From positions 1 through 9,937 of the forward strand of contig JBOGIQ010000219.1 in NCBI GenBank assembly GCA_050742535.1: a stretch of DNA of 9,937 nucleotides, read 5' to 3'. This stretch comes from Gp6-AA40 sp050742535. Lineage in GTDB: Bacteria > Acidobacteriota > Vicinamibacteria > Vicinamibacterales > UBA2999. Position numbers and translations under genes: made by a program. The notes beneath the pieces are model-generated. The model was not told where the DNA came from. It saw only the letters and a list, made by a program, of their open reading frames with translations, and did no database searches. How positions within the stretch are numbered: position 1 is the first letter of the stretch; each line of letters begins with the position of its first letter. Below are positions 1-7,165 of the stretch, piece after piece.

Positions 1-763
1 GTGTATCGCCGCGCGGGCATCGCCGCGCCGATGACCGCTCATGCCCACGTCACGATCAACGGGATCGACAGCGGCATCTACGTGATGCGGGAGGCGATCA
101 ACAGGGACTTCCTCACGCGCAGCTTCCGACGGCAATCTCTACGAACTGAGTTACCGGCCCGATCCGATGGTGTCGCCGACTCAGATTGCGCTCAAGGATG
201 AAGTCGAGCAGAAGCGTCAGCGGACGGAGCTCGTCGGCGCGGCCGATGCGGTGCAGACCGCGCCGGCGGAAACATTCGCCGCCGCGGTGTCGAAGTACCT
301 CGATCTCGATCGCTACATCACCTTCTATGCGGTCGAAGCCGCGACCAGCAACTACGACGGGTTCTCATTCAACGTCAACAACGCCTACCTGTACTCGCAC
401 CCGCGCGACGGCCGCCTCATCATGATTCCGTACGGCGCCGACTCGTCGTTCTGGGCGATCGCCCGGATCACGAAAATACAGAGCCCCTTTCAGGCACCAC
501 GGGCGGCGCTGGCGCGCCGGGTTCAGTCGATTCCGGAGTTGCGGGAGAAGTTCTCCGCGGAAGTGGCGCGCGTCGGCCGCGAGCCGGTGTGGGACAAGAA
601 AGCGCTGCACGATCGGCTCGCCGTAGTCGCTCGCACTCTCGCCTCGGCGCCGAAGACGACGCGGGCGGCAGCCGATGTGAAGAAATTCACCGACTACCGT
701 CCCGTGATCGAAGCGTTCATCAACAACGGCGGCACGACAAATCCCGTCAACAGCTTGCCCTGA
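1..763 (+). CDS. CotH kinase-like protein, C-terminal part, frameshifted
   Basis: This is the C-terminal part of a CotH-family protein; the fold is an atypical kinase fold known from spore-coat CotH and many exported bacterial proteins. The gene enters from outside the window, so the GTG at position 1 need not be its start. Frame 1 (1 to about 126) encodes the family's NG-x-x-x-G-x-Y strand (NGIDSGIYVMRE) followed by INRDFLTRSF. Frame 2 (about 128-763) continues with DGNLYELSYRPDP, then the region containing NYDGFSFNVNNAYLY and the acidic-site motif IPYGADSSF. The protein then ends normally at a TGA (761-763). The two pieces join to the expected family order only if the frame changes near 127. 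Removing one base, or restoring two (TTC-GGC-GAC instead of TTC-C-GAC), repairs it. The downstream frame has an ATG at 167, but a protein starting there would lack the N-terminal half of the kinase fold. The gene is convergent with the VWFA gene. Family call fairly sure; phosphotransfer activity is not shown. The break could be a real mutation or an assembly error. Confidence 0.75.
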
Positions 764-772
764 GCGATTTTT

Positions 773-820
773 CGTGGGGCGAGCCTTGCAGGCTCGCGAA
801 CCCGAAGGGTTCGCGCCACG
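773..820. repeat. Double hairpin inside an outer stem (REP-like element)
   Basis: Two perfect hairpins lie back to back between convergent genes. The first has an 8-bp stem, GCGAGCCT (779-786) with AGGCTCGC (790-797), and a 3-nt loop. The second has an 8-bp stem, GCGAACCC (796-803) with GGGTTCGC (807-814), and a 3-nt loop; it shares two bases with the first. CGTGG (773-777) can pair with CCACG (816-820) to close both into a three-way junction. A T-run lies at 768-772, on the wrong side of the hairpins for either gene to be a canonical intrinsic terminator: the minus transcript would carry A residues there. The size, GC content and position between converging genes resemble REP/BIME-type extragenic elements. 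Copy number elsewhere in the genome cannot be seen from here. Confidence 0.6.
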
Positions 821-854
821 GCAACCCAGGCAACCCAGCAACCCAGGCAACCTC
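820..854. repeat. Four imperfect tandem copies of a 9-mer (GGCAACCCA)
   Basis: The units are GGCAACCCA (820-828), GGCAACCCA (829-837), GCAACCCA (838-845, one base short) and GGCAACCTC (846-854, degenerate). The array abuts the double hairpin and runs into the stop codon (853-855) of the VWFA gene on the minus strand. It is too short and has no spacers, so it is not a CRISPR array. It looks like slippage-generated repeat DNA attached to the REP-like element. Confidence 0.6.
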
Positions 855-2931
855 ACGGCACGATGGCGAGCGGCATCCGCCAGAACGCCGCTTTTTGTGT
901 TTCCGGATCGAGCACCGTCACCTGGCAGTCGTAGCGGCCGGGCTCGATGCCGGCCAGCGGAACGCTGACCCGCACCGGTACTGCCTTCGATTTCGGGTGC
1001 ATGCCGCCGACGACGGGCACCGGAGCCGTCTCGAACACCTTCTCATCGCCTCGATACAGCGACAGCACCGCGACCACGGGTCGCATCGCCGTCGTCCCCC
1101 GCTGGTACGCTTCGAGGTAGACGAACAGATCGCGGCTCTTGCTGAAGACGCGCGTGACGCTCGGAAGCAGCTTCTGTCCATCCATGACGAGCGGGTTGAG
1201 CGCCGCCACCTCGGCGTCCTGCCGGACCGTGAACAGCTCGTCGCCGAGCGCCACGCGCTGGCTGCTCAGCACCACGGAGCTGATTGGTATCTGCGGCGTC
1301 GCTTTCACGAGATTGGGCACCACAAACGGCGTCTGGTAGGTGCCGATTCGTCCTGTCGTCGTGTCCCGTGCCAGCACTTTGATCACGTACTTGCCGGGCA
1401 GCAGCACGTATCCGTTCTCGTACTGGATGGGCCGCCGCGACAGCTGCTGGGCGTCGGCGTCGCTCAGCCTGATCGAGATGCTGTCGCGGATGTTCTGTAT
1501 GGTGATGCCGTATTCGTCCTTGATCTCGCCGATAAAGTCGATCCGGGTCTGCGGGGCGCCGCGATTGCGGGCGAGCGTCAGTTCGCTGCCGGGAATCTTC
1601 ATCGAGACCGGCACGTAGTATTCCGCGCGACTGAGCTGGAAGTAGTTCAGCTCCATCGCGATCGTGATCTCGGTAATCGGATCCTCGAGCGTGAACGCCT
1701 CTTCGAGCTGGCGTTCCCGGTCGGCGTTCGTGAAGTTCGCAAACGTCTTGTCGGCGTAGTAGCCCTGCCGGTGCGAGAGGCGCGCGTCGCGACCCGTGGG
1801 AAGCTCGATGCGGACGCGGCGGAACTTTCCGTCGAGCGCCGTGTTGGTGCTGTAGTAGGCGACGATGTAGTAGTCGGTGACGGCCTGGGCAGCGCGTACG
1901 ATGCCGAGCGCGAGATCGTTGGAGTCGAACATCGCCGTCCCGCCAGTGTCCTTGGCGAGCGAGAACAGCGTGTCCTGCGACGCCTGGCTGTTCGCGGCCA
2001 CGGGCTGGCTGCCGAACAGCGACCCGGCGTTTCCTGCCGCCGCGCGAGTGGCGTCGCCAAGCGGCGCGGACGCCGTCAGGCCGCGGGCGTCCACCGGGTT
2101 GATCGTGACGTTCGCGCGAATGGCCGCGTTCTTCGTCGCGCTCAGCTGTGCGTGGTTGTCGGAGCCGTTCAGGCGAAGCCCGCTCCCGAAGTAGACGAGC
2201 GTTTTCTGCTCCGCCAGTCCACGGAACATTCCGACGGCCGACTGCAGTGCTGACAGCTGCCGGTCCGTGTTGAACACGTTGAACTCGGCATCGCCGCCGC
2301 TGTCGGCTGTGTCGGGAAGTCCGTCACCATTCAGATCGTCGCCAATCTGCAGCGTGTCGATCACCTCGCGCAACGCCGCGCGGTTGTCGGTGAAATCCTG
2401 GCGCACGCGCAGGATGCTGTTCGCGAACGTGATGACCGAGACCAGGTCGGCCATCGTCATCTGCCCGTCCAGGAACCGCCGCGCGTTCTCGTACGAGCGG
2501 AGCTGATCGGCCAGCGGCATGGACGATTGATCGAAGTAGAGGACGATCAGCCGCCGGTTCTGGTATTTGATGCTGCCCGGCGGCGGCGTGGCGATCTCGA
2601 CGTTGACGGCGCGCTGCACGCCGGCGGCGGGTGCCGGATCGGCAGGATCCGGCACGTCGACGATCGGCTCGTTGGCAATGCGCTGGAACTCGACGAAGGC
2701 GATTTCCTGACGCTGGTTCTCTTCGAAGACCACGAAGTCCTTGGCGGTGAGCCCCTCGATGGGCTGTCCTGCCTTGTCCTTGACGGAGACGTTCTGGACG
2801 ACCAGCCGGGTCGAGGCTTTGAAGACAGCCTGCGGCTGTTGATCGCCGCCCTGTGGCGGCGATGGCGCCTGTGCGCCGCCGGACGTGATGGCGACGATGA
2901 GCGCGATCGCGGTGATGGCTGGAATGCGCAT
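853..2931 (-). CDS. VWFA-related protein, TIGR03436 type, exported
   Basis: A 692-residue protein with a hydrophobic N-terminal signal (about residues 1-22, ending GGAQA). Residues 38-85 (STRLVVQNVSVKD to DFVVFEENQRQEIAFVEF) are the usual N-terminal beta domain of the acidobacterial VWFA-related family. The von Willebrand A-like domain starts at LIVLYFDQSSMP (about 128-139). D134 and S136 fit the DxSxS metal site but M138 replaces the last Ser. LFSLAKDTGGTAMF (322-335) and DYYIVAYYS (353-361) followed by DGKFRRVRIELP (367-378) and HRQGYYADKTF are family hallmarks. The C-terminal 280 residues look like beta domains. An insert at 199-210 (DLNGDGLPDTAD) looks like a dockerin/EF-hand calcium loop. 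It is the last gene of a three-gene operon: the receptor's TAG is followed by GT and then this ATG, so translation is probably coupled; only a weak AGGT precedes it. Function unknown; a periplasmic or surface binding/assembly role is inference. Confidence 0.88.
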   Translation of the reverse strand: MRIPAITAIALIVAITSGGAQAPSPPQGGDQQPQAVFKASTRLVVQNVSVKDKAGQPIEGLTAKDFVVFEENQRQEIAFVEFQRIANEPIVDVPDPADPAPAAGVQRAVNVEIATPPPGSIKYQNRRLIVLYFDQSSMPLADQLRSYENARRFLDGQMTMADLVSVITFANSILRVRQDFTDNRAALREVIDTLQIGDDLNGDGLPDTADSGGDAEFNVFNTDRQLSALQSAVGMFRGLAEQKTLVYFGSGLRLNGSDNHAQLSATKNAAIRANVTINPVDARGLTASAPLGDATRAAAGNAGSLFGSQPVAANSQASQDTLFSLAKDTGGTAMFDSNDLALGIVRAAQAVTDYYIVAYYSTNTALDGKFRRVRIELPTGRDARLSHRQGYYADKTFANFTNADRERQLEEAFTLEDPITEITIAMELNYFQLSRAEYYVPVSMKIPGSELTLARNRGAPQTRIDFIGEIKDEYGITIQNIRDSISIRLSDADAQQLSRRPIQYENGYVLLPGKYVIKVLARDTTTGRIGTYQTPFVVPNLVKATPQIPISSVVLSSQRVALGDELFTVRQDAEVAALNPLVMDGQKLLPSVTRVFSKSRDLFVYLEAYQRGTTAMRPVVAVLSLYRGDEKVFETAPVPVVGGMHPKSKAVPVRVSVPLAGIEPGRYDCQVTVLDPETQKAAFWRMPLAIVP

Positions 2932-2933
2932 AC

Positions 2934-5900
2934 CTAGAAGCTGAAACCGACTCGCGAGGTCACCCGGCGCATCCCGTTCACGGCGATCGGCAGCCCGAAC
3001 TGCGGCGAGCCCACCGTCGTGTTCATGCCCGAGTAGGTGACGTGGTTGAGGACGTTCGTCGCATTGATCGACCAGTTGACGGAAAAACGATTCGAGATTC
3101 GGAAGGTGCGCGTCGCATTGGCGGTCAGCCCGAACTGTCCCGGCCCGCGAATGGAGTTCCGCGGTGCGTTGCCCCAGGTGCCCGCCGCCGGCGGCGCGAA
3201 GGCGTCAGGGTTCGCGTAGTAGCCCTCCGGCCCGCCGTCGATCGGCTCGCCGGTGAGGTCGGCGCGCACCGTGCCGGTGACGCCCGCCACCGACGTCACC
3301 CGATAGATCGGCGTCCGCGGCGTTCCGCTGCCAGCGGTCAGCGTCCAGTTCGTGCTCCACCCGTTTACGAGTCTCCCGACCCATCCTGTCCGGAGGGCGC
3401 CGCCACCGATTCCCTGACCGGTGTTGTACGAGAAGGTGTAGCGGAACAGATGCCGCTGCTCGAACGAGGACGGCCCGTACTCGGCGTCGAGATCGAGCCA
3501 GTTCTGCGCGATGCTGCCGCCGAAGCCGCCGAAGCTCGAGGCGTTGTCGCTCGCCTTCGTCAGCGTGTACGCCGCGGTCCACTGCATCCCTGACATCAGA
3601 CGCCGTCGCAGCTCGAACTGGCCGGCATGCTGAATGGAGCTGCCGCCCGACGTGTAATAGACGAACCCTGCCGGGCAGGCGGGACAGGGGTTCAGCGCCC
3701 CGGCCGGGTAGGTGTTGGGGATGAACGCCTGCGGCAGGTTCACTCCCTTGCCCGCGAGATACGTTGCGACCGCGGTCATGCTGCCAGGCATGTCGCGCTG
3801 CGCCGATGCCTGCCAGCGATGCACGGAGCCGACTCGGTACTCCGGATCGAACGCCACGGTATTCAGCGTGATCGCGACCGGTGCGATGAACCCGTTGCCC
3901 AGCGTCAGCGGTGTGGCCGCCGTGCTGATCGAGTTGAACGCAAACGAGAGCGGCGGCTGCTGCGCCATCTGCTGCGCCAGCGTCTGGTACACCGACGTGT
4001 TGCGATAAATCCCGAAGCCTGCGCGAAGGATCACGGACGATGTCGGGATCGGCCGCCAGGCCACTCCGACACGCGGCTGAATGCCCCAGGGGTCGGCTTT
4101 GATCAGCGATGCGGGGTAGTGCCGCCCGGTTAGTGGCCCCACGCCGCTCTCGGCGACGACCGGTGCCGCGGCGCGGAAGTCGTCGGCGACGTCAAGATTC
4201 ACGAGCCGATCGAGCCGTTCGGTCACCGGAACCTCGAAATCCCAGCGGAGGCCGAAGTTGATGGTCAGGTTCGGGCCGACGCGGAAGTCGTCGTTCAGGT
4301 AGGCGTCGTAGTTCCACGCGCGAAATCCCTTGTCCGCATTCCCGAACGCGATCGAGCTGGTGTTGGGAAGGCCGAGCAGAAAGTCAGCGAAGGAATGCCC
4401 GGTGAAGGAGCCGTTGAACGTGAAGGAGCCGCGCGCATTCTGCTGCGACACGGAATCGATCATCTGATAGCGGGCGTTGCCACCGAAGACCATCACGTGG
4501 CGGCCCTGTGTCCGCTGCGTTTCGACGTTGAACGCATGCGACTGGGTGCGGTTGAAAGAGTACTGGCCGCTCGACAACCCTGCGATTTCGTTGGCGAACG
4601 ACAGAGCCGGTGGTCCCCAGTTTTCCGGATCCTGGTTGTTGCCGGTGATGCCCGCCTCGCCCGACACGTTGACGCGATTGGCGAAGAACGGCACCGAGGT
4701 ATTTGTCTGGCGCGTATAGGTGTGGCGGAAGCGCAGCTGCCGGTTCGACGGGATCAGCCGCCGCGTCCAGTTGATCGAGACGTTCATGCCGGAGCCGCGC
4801 GACGAGTCATCGAATCCGAACAGTGAGGTCGACTCGTTCGACGAGCGGTTGTAACCGCCGTTCACGCCGATCAGCTGCGTCGGCGTGTTGACGATGTTCG
4901 CGATCGAGACGGTGGCGTTGTAATTGACGGTGCTGGTGTACGCCGGAAGCTGGTAATTGAACGAGCCAGTGGCGCCATCCTCCGGCAGCGGGTAGTAACC
5001 GAGCAGCGCGGCCGCCTGCGGGCTGATGCGATGTGTCGGGATCCGGTTCCCGTCGAAGGGCTCGCCCGTGAGCGGATCCGTCAGCTGCACGGGACCGCCG
5101 AATCCATCCGCCGTCTGCGAGAAGTCGCCGCTTCGCTGCAGCAGCGTTGGCACCAGGCCGGATACCGTGTTCGCGTTGTTGTTGGAATTGCGGCCGTATT
5201 GCACGAGCATCTGACGGTTGGTGCTCATCAGGCCGGGAATCCGAAACGGTCCCTGCAGGATTCCGGAGACGCCGAGCCGGCTGGTGTCAGGTTTTCTGGC
5301 CGGCACGCCGGTCAGGGAGAACGGGCGCGCGTCCCATGCGGAGTTGGCGCCGTCGAACGTGACCTGGCCTCTGAACAGGCGGATGCCGGTTGGCCGTGGG
5401 ACGTTGCCGGCGGAGGGCTGCGCCGCGCCCGCGCTGACCGTTCCGCTCACCAGGAACGCATCGCCGGCGTCACCCAGCGGAGGAAGTGGCGGCGGGGCAG
5501 GTCCACCTCCGCGCCCGGCGGCGATCTTTGCCGCCGCCGCTGCTGCGGCGGCCGCAGCGGCCGCATTGGCCGGGGGCGCTCCTGGTGCGACGCCGGCTCG
5601 CTGAAACGATCCGGCTGGCTGCGACGGGTTGTTGCCGGCAGTCGCGGGCGCGCGCCGTGTCACGTTGGGCGGCGGCGCCGGCGGCGGAATCGGAACGCCC
5701 CGCGTGATGTCGGCAAACGGCAGCATCGAGAGCTGCCACTCCGTCGTCGCCGTGCCTGTCGCACCATTCGCGACGGTCACGTCGCGCTTCTGAGCCGCCA
5801 GGCCGACCATCTCGACCTGGATCGACCACATCCCCTCGGCAATCCCCATGAACCGGTAGGCGCCTTGCGTGTCCGTTGTCGTGACAAGCGTGCTGGTGCC

Positions 5901-6035
5901 CTGCGTGGCTGTCACGCGCGCGCCGGGGACAGGCACGCCGCCAGCGAGGGTCACGCGGCCGACATGATCGGCGGCCAGCGCCGGAGACGCGAGCAGGGCC
6001 ACCGCACCAAAGACCAAGGACCACCTAGTCTTCAT
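2934..6035 (-). CDS. TonB-dependent receptor with carboxypeptidase-regulatory-like N-terminus
   Basis: A 1033-residue outer-membrane protein of the Oar-like TonB-dependent receptor group that is abundant in Acidobacteria. Residues 1-21 are a signal peptide (cleavage near SPALA-ADH). Residues 24-95 form a carboxypeptidase-regulatory-like beta sandwich (HVGRVTLAGGVPVPGARV, TDTQGAYRFMGI). A Pro/Ala-rich linker (about 115-190) includes a run of 12 Ala (158-169). Then come the group-typical motifs GDAFLVSGTVS, GPFRIPGL, VPTLLQRSGDFS, LTDPLTGEPFDGNRIP and HRISPQAAALLGYYPLP (to about 351). The rest is a long beta barrel (e.g. NYDAYLNDDFRVGPNLTINFGLRWDF) ending in Phe (RVGFSF), as expected for BAM-dependent insertion. 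I do not see an obvious LPLNGRN-type plug motif. The only two cysteines I find form CPAC (784-787). The ATG overlaps the end of the upstream gene by 11 nt and has no good SD, which suggests translational coupling. Substrate unknown; polysaccharide, peptide or large-molecule uptake is plausible. Confidence 0.9.
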   Translation of the reverse strand: MKTRWSLVFGAVALLASPALAADHVGRVTLAGGVPVPGARVTATQGTSTLVTTTDTQGAYRFMGIAEGMWSIQVEMVGLAAQKRDVTVANGATGTATTEWQLSMLPFADITRGVPIPPPAPPPNVTRRAPATAGNNPSQPAGSFQRAGVAPGAPPANAAAAAAAAAAAAKIAAGRGGGPAPPPLPPLGDAGDAFLVSGTVSAGAAQPSAGNVPRPTGIRLFRGQVTFDGANSAWDARPFSLTGVPARKPDTSRLGVSGILQGPFRIPGLMSTNRQMLVQYGRNSNNNANTVSGLVPTLLQRSGDFSQTADGFGGPVQLTDPLTGEPFDGNRIPTHRISPQAAALLGYYPLPEDGATGSFNYQLPAYTSTVNYNATVSIANIVNTPTQLIGVNGGYNRSSNESTSLFGFDDSSRGSGMNVSINWTRRLIPSNRQLRFRHTYTRQTNTSVPFFANRVNVSGEAGITGNNQDPENWGPPALSFANEIAGLSSGQYSFNRTQSHAFNVETQRTQGRHVMVFGGNARYQMIDSVSQQNARGSFTFNGSFTGHSFADFLLGLPNTSSIAFGNADKGFRAWNYDAYLNDDFRVGPNLTINFGLRWDFEVPVTERLDRLVNLDVADDFRAAAPVVAESGVGPLTGRHYPASLIKADPWGIQPRVGVAWRPIPTSSVILRAGFGIYRNTSVYQTLAQQMAQQPPLSFAFNSISTAATPLTLGNGFIAPVAITLNTVAFDPEYRVGSVHRWQASAQRDMPGSMTAVATYLAGKGVNLPQAFIPNTYPAGALNPCPACPAGFVYYTSGGSSIQHAGQFELRRRLMSGMQWTAAYTLTKASDNASSFGGFGGSIAQNWLDLDAEYGPSSFEQRHLFRYTFSYNTGQGIGGGALRTGWVGRLVNGWSTNWTLTAGSGTPRTPIYRVTSVAGVTGTVRADLTGEPIDGGPEGYYANPDAFAPPAAGTWGNAPRNSIRGPGQFGLTANATRTFRISNRFSVNWSINATNVLNHVTYSGMNTTVGSPQFGLPIAVNGMRRVTSRVGFSF

Positions 6036-7002
6036 CTGGCTGACTCACGCTTTCGATGACGAGCACGTCAACCATCTCCTTCTGCCGATCGAGCTTGAGG
6101 CCGAGATCGCGCACTGCCGATCCGAGCGAACGGCCGTCGCCCACTTCGGGCAGCAGATTCGGGTTCTGCGGATTCGCGTTGGCGAGAACCCCTGTCAGTC
6201 CCCGGAGCAGCGCCGTCGGTGACGCATCGAGCTCTATGTAGTACGTGCCGGTCAGCCCGGTCCGGTCGTGAATAACGCCGAGGCCGCCGATCGAGCCCAG
6301 AAGGCTGACGAAGTTCGCCATGGTGACACCGCGGGCCGTGATGCCTGACGTGGACAGACCCATGCCGCCGCTGCATTGCAGCTGTGCGGGAGAGACACGG
6401 CCAGGGCCTGGAGGGACCGGAGGCTTGGCACCGCGCTGCGAGCAGTCCACCGGCCGCATACGCGTCGTCGGCTTCCACTCCTTCTCAGCCGTGGCCAGCA
6501 CATACGCCTGCATCTCGCGCTTCTCGACGCGGTACTTCAACTGGAACCGATCGACCAGCACCGCCCGCAGCATGAGCATCACCTCGTTGCGGGGAGCGTT
6601 CGTTTCGGCCTTGGCGTTGATGGCGAACCGGTCCGTCGTCGCCCACGACGGGATGTCACCGCTTAACTGGTAGTCCCGCAGCCCTCCAAACGCCTGCATG
6701 AGGATCGTCCGCAGCGGCAGGTTGAGAATCGTGATGCGTCCGCCGCCTGGCGTCCTCAGGGCACTCGACGTCACGCGGCCCTCGAGTTTCTTGACGGAGG
6801 CGACCTCAAAGCGCGGCAGTTTTTCCGCCGGGATGTCCATCGGTGGCGGTGGCAACGGGATCAGGCCCGATGGCGGAGCACCGGGTGGGGGCGGCGGCGG
6901 TGGCGGAGCTGGTGAAAAAATGATCGCCTGACCGCCGACTGCCCCGGTTGCCACGAGCACACAGGCGCACACGAGGACCAGGAAGGGCAGGCGAATGGTC
7001 AC
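6025..7002 (-). CDS. TIGR03435/DUF3738 exported protein
   Basis: A 325-residue protein of the soil-bacterium TIGR03435 (DUF3738) family, whose function is unknown. It starts at GTG with GAGG 8 nt upstream (plus strand 7011-7014). The signal is about residues 1-26, then a Pro-rich stretch with eight consecutive Pro (33-40) and PLPPPP (49-54). Family landmarks follow in order: FEVASVK (65-71), GGRITILNLPLRTILMQAF (87-105), YQLSGDIPSWATTDRFAINAKAE (111-133; W120), LRAVLVDRFQLKYRVEKREM (145-164), a Cys pair (C187, C210), GVTMANFVSLLG (225-236), DRTGLTGTYYIELDA (246-260), and the C-terminal LGLKLDRQKEMVDVLVIESV (300-319). Length and order are normal for the family. It is the first gene of the operon and its last codons overlap the receptor start, so the products are probably made together. 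The halves at about 88-131 and 220-260 look like related STN-type beta-alpha-beta units; that is my reading, not an established assignment. Confidence 0.88.
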   Translation of the reverse strand: MTIRLPFLVLVCACVLVATGAVGGQAIIFSPAPPPPPPPPGAPPSGLIPLPPPPMDIPAEKLPRFEVASVKKLEGRVTSSALRTPGGGRITILNLPLRTILMQAFGGLRDYQLSGDIPSWATTDRFAINAKAETNAPRNEVMLMLRAVLVDRFQLKYRVEKREMQAYVLATAEKEWKPTTRMRPVDCSQRGAKPPVPPGPGRVSPAQLQCSGGMGLSTSGITARGVTMANFVSLLGSIGGLGVIHDRTGLTGTYYIELDASPTALLRGLTGVLANANPQNPNLLPEVGDGRSLGSAVRDLGLKLDRQKEMVDVLVIESVSQPDED

Positions 7003-7119
7003 AGTGTTTGCCTCATCGCTTCACTACCCCGTAGACGAGTAACGACGGTGTTGTGTTAGCGGTTAGACGCCGCGTCGGGCAATTCGGCTGCCTTGCTGAC
7101 GCCTGAAGGCCTGCATCTT

Positions 7120-7165
7120 AAATCCGGAAGTGAAAGTTTGGTCTAGCGGCACAGATTCCGGATTT
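7120..7165. repeat. Perfect 10-bp inverted repeat with 26-nt loop
   Basis: AAATCCGGAA (7120-7129) is matched exactly by TTCCGGATTT (7156-7165). The right arm lies at the point where the kinase relic stops resembling a kinase (after GGMGEI). It could be the scar or ends of a small inserted element, an operator, or part of a weak terminator for the oxidoreductase/TIM-barrel transcript. No target-site duplication is obvious. Confidence 0.5.

Noticed and set aside
764..852. Intrinsic terminator between CotH and the VWFA gene
   Set aside because: The hairpins are strong, but neither strand has a U-tract immediately 3' of the stem. The T-run at 768-772 becomes A residues in the minus transcript and precedes the hairpin in the plus transcript.
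820..854. CRISPR-like repeat array
   Set aside because: Units are 8-9 bp with no spacers; a simple tandem repeat.
589..2253. Long plus-strand open frame of 554 codons
   Set aside because: It overlaps the end of CotH and is antisense to the VWFA gene. Its protein is Arg/His/Val-rich with no domains or signal, as expected for the opposite strand of a GC-rich gene.
5031..6059. Plus-strand open frame of 342 codons opposite the receptor start
   Set aside because: The composition is Arg/Gly-rich noise with no recognisable motif. The minus-strand frame has a signal peptide and family motifs.
7024..7034. CTAC-CCC-GTAG palindrome as a BlaI/MecI-type operator upstream of the DUF3738 gene
   Set aside because: Only four paired bases per arm, and the flanks do not extend the symmetry. 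The match to a BlaI-type site is too weak to claim.
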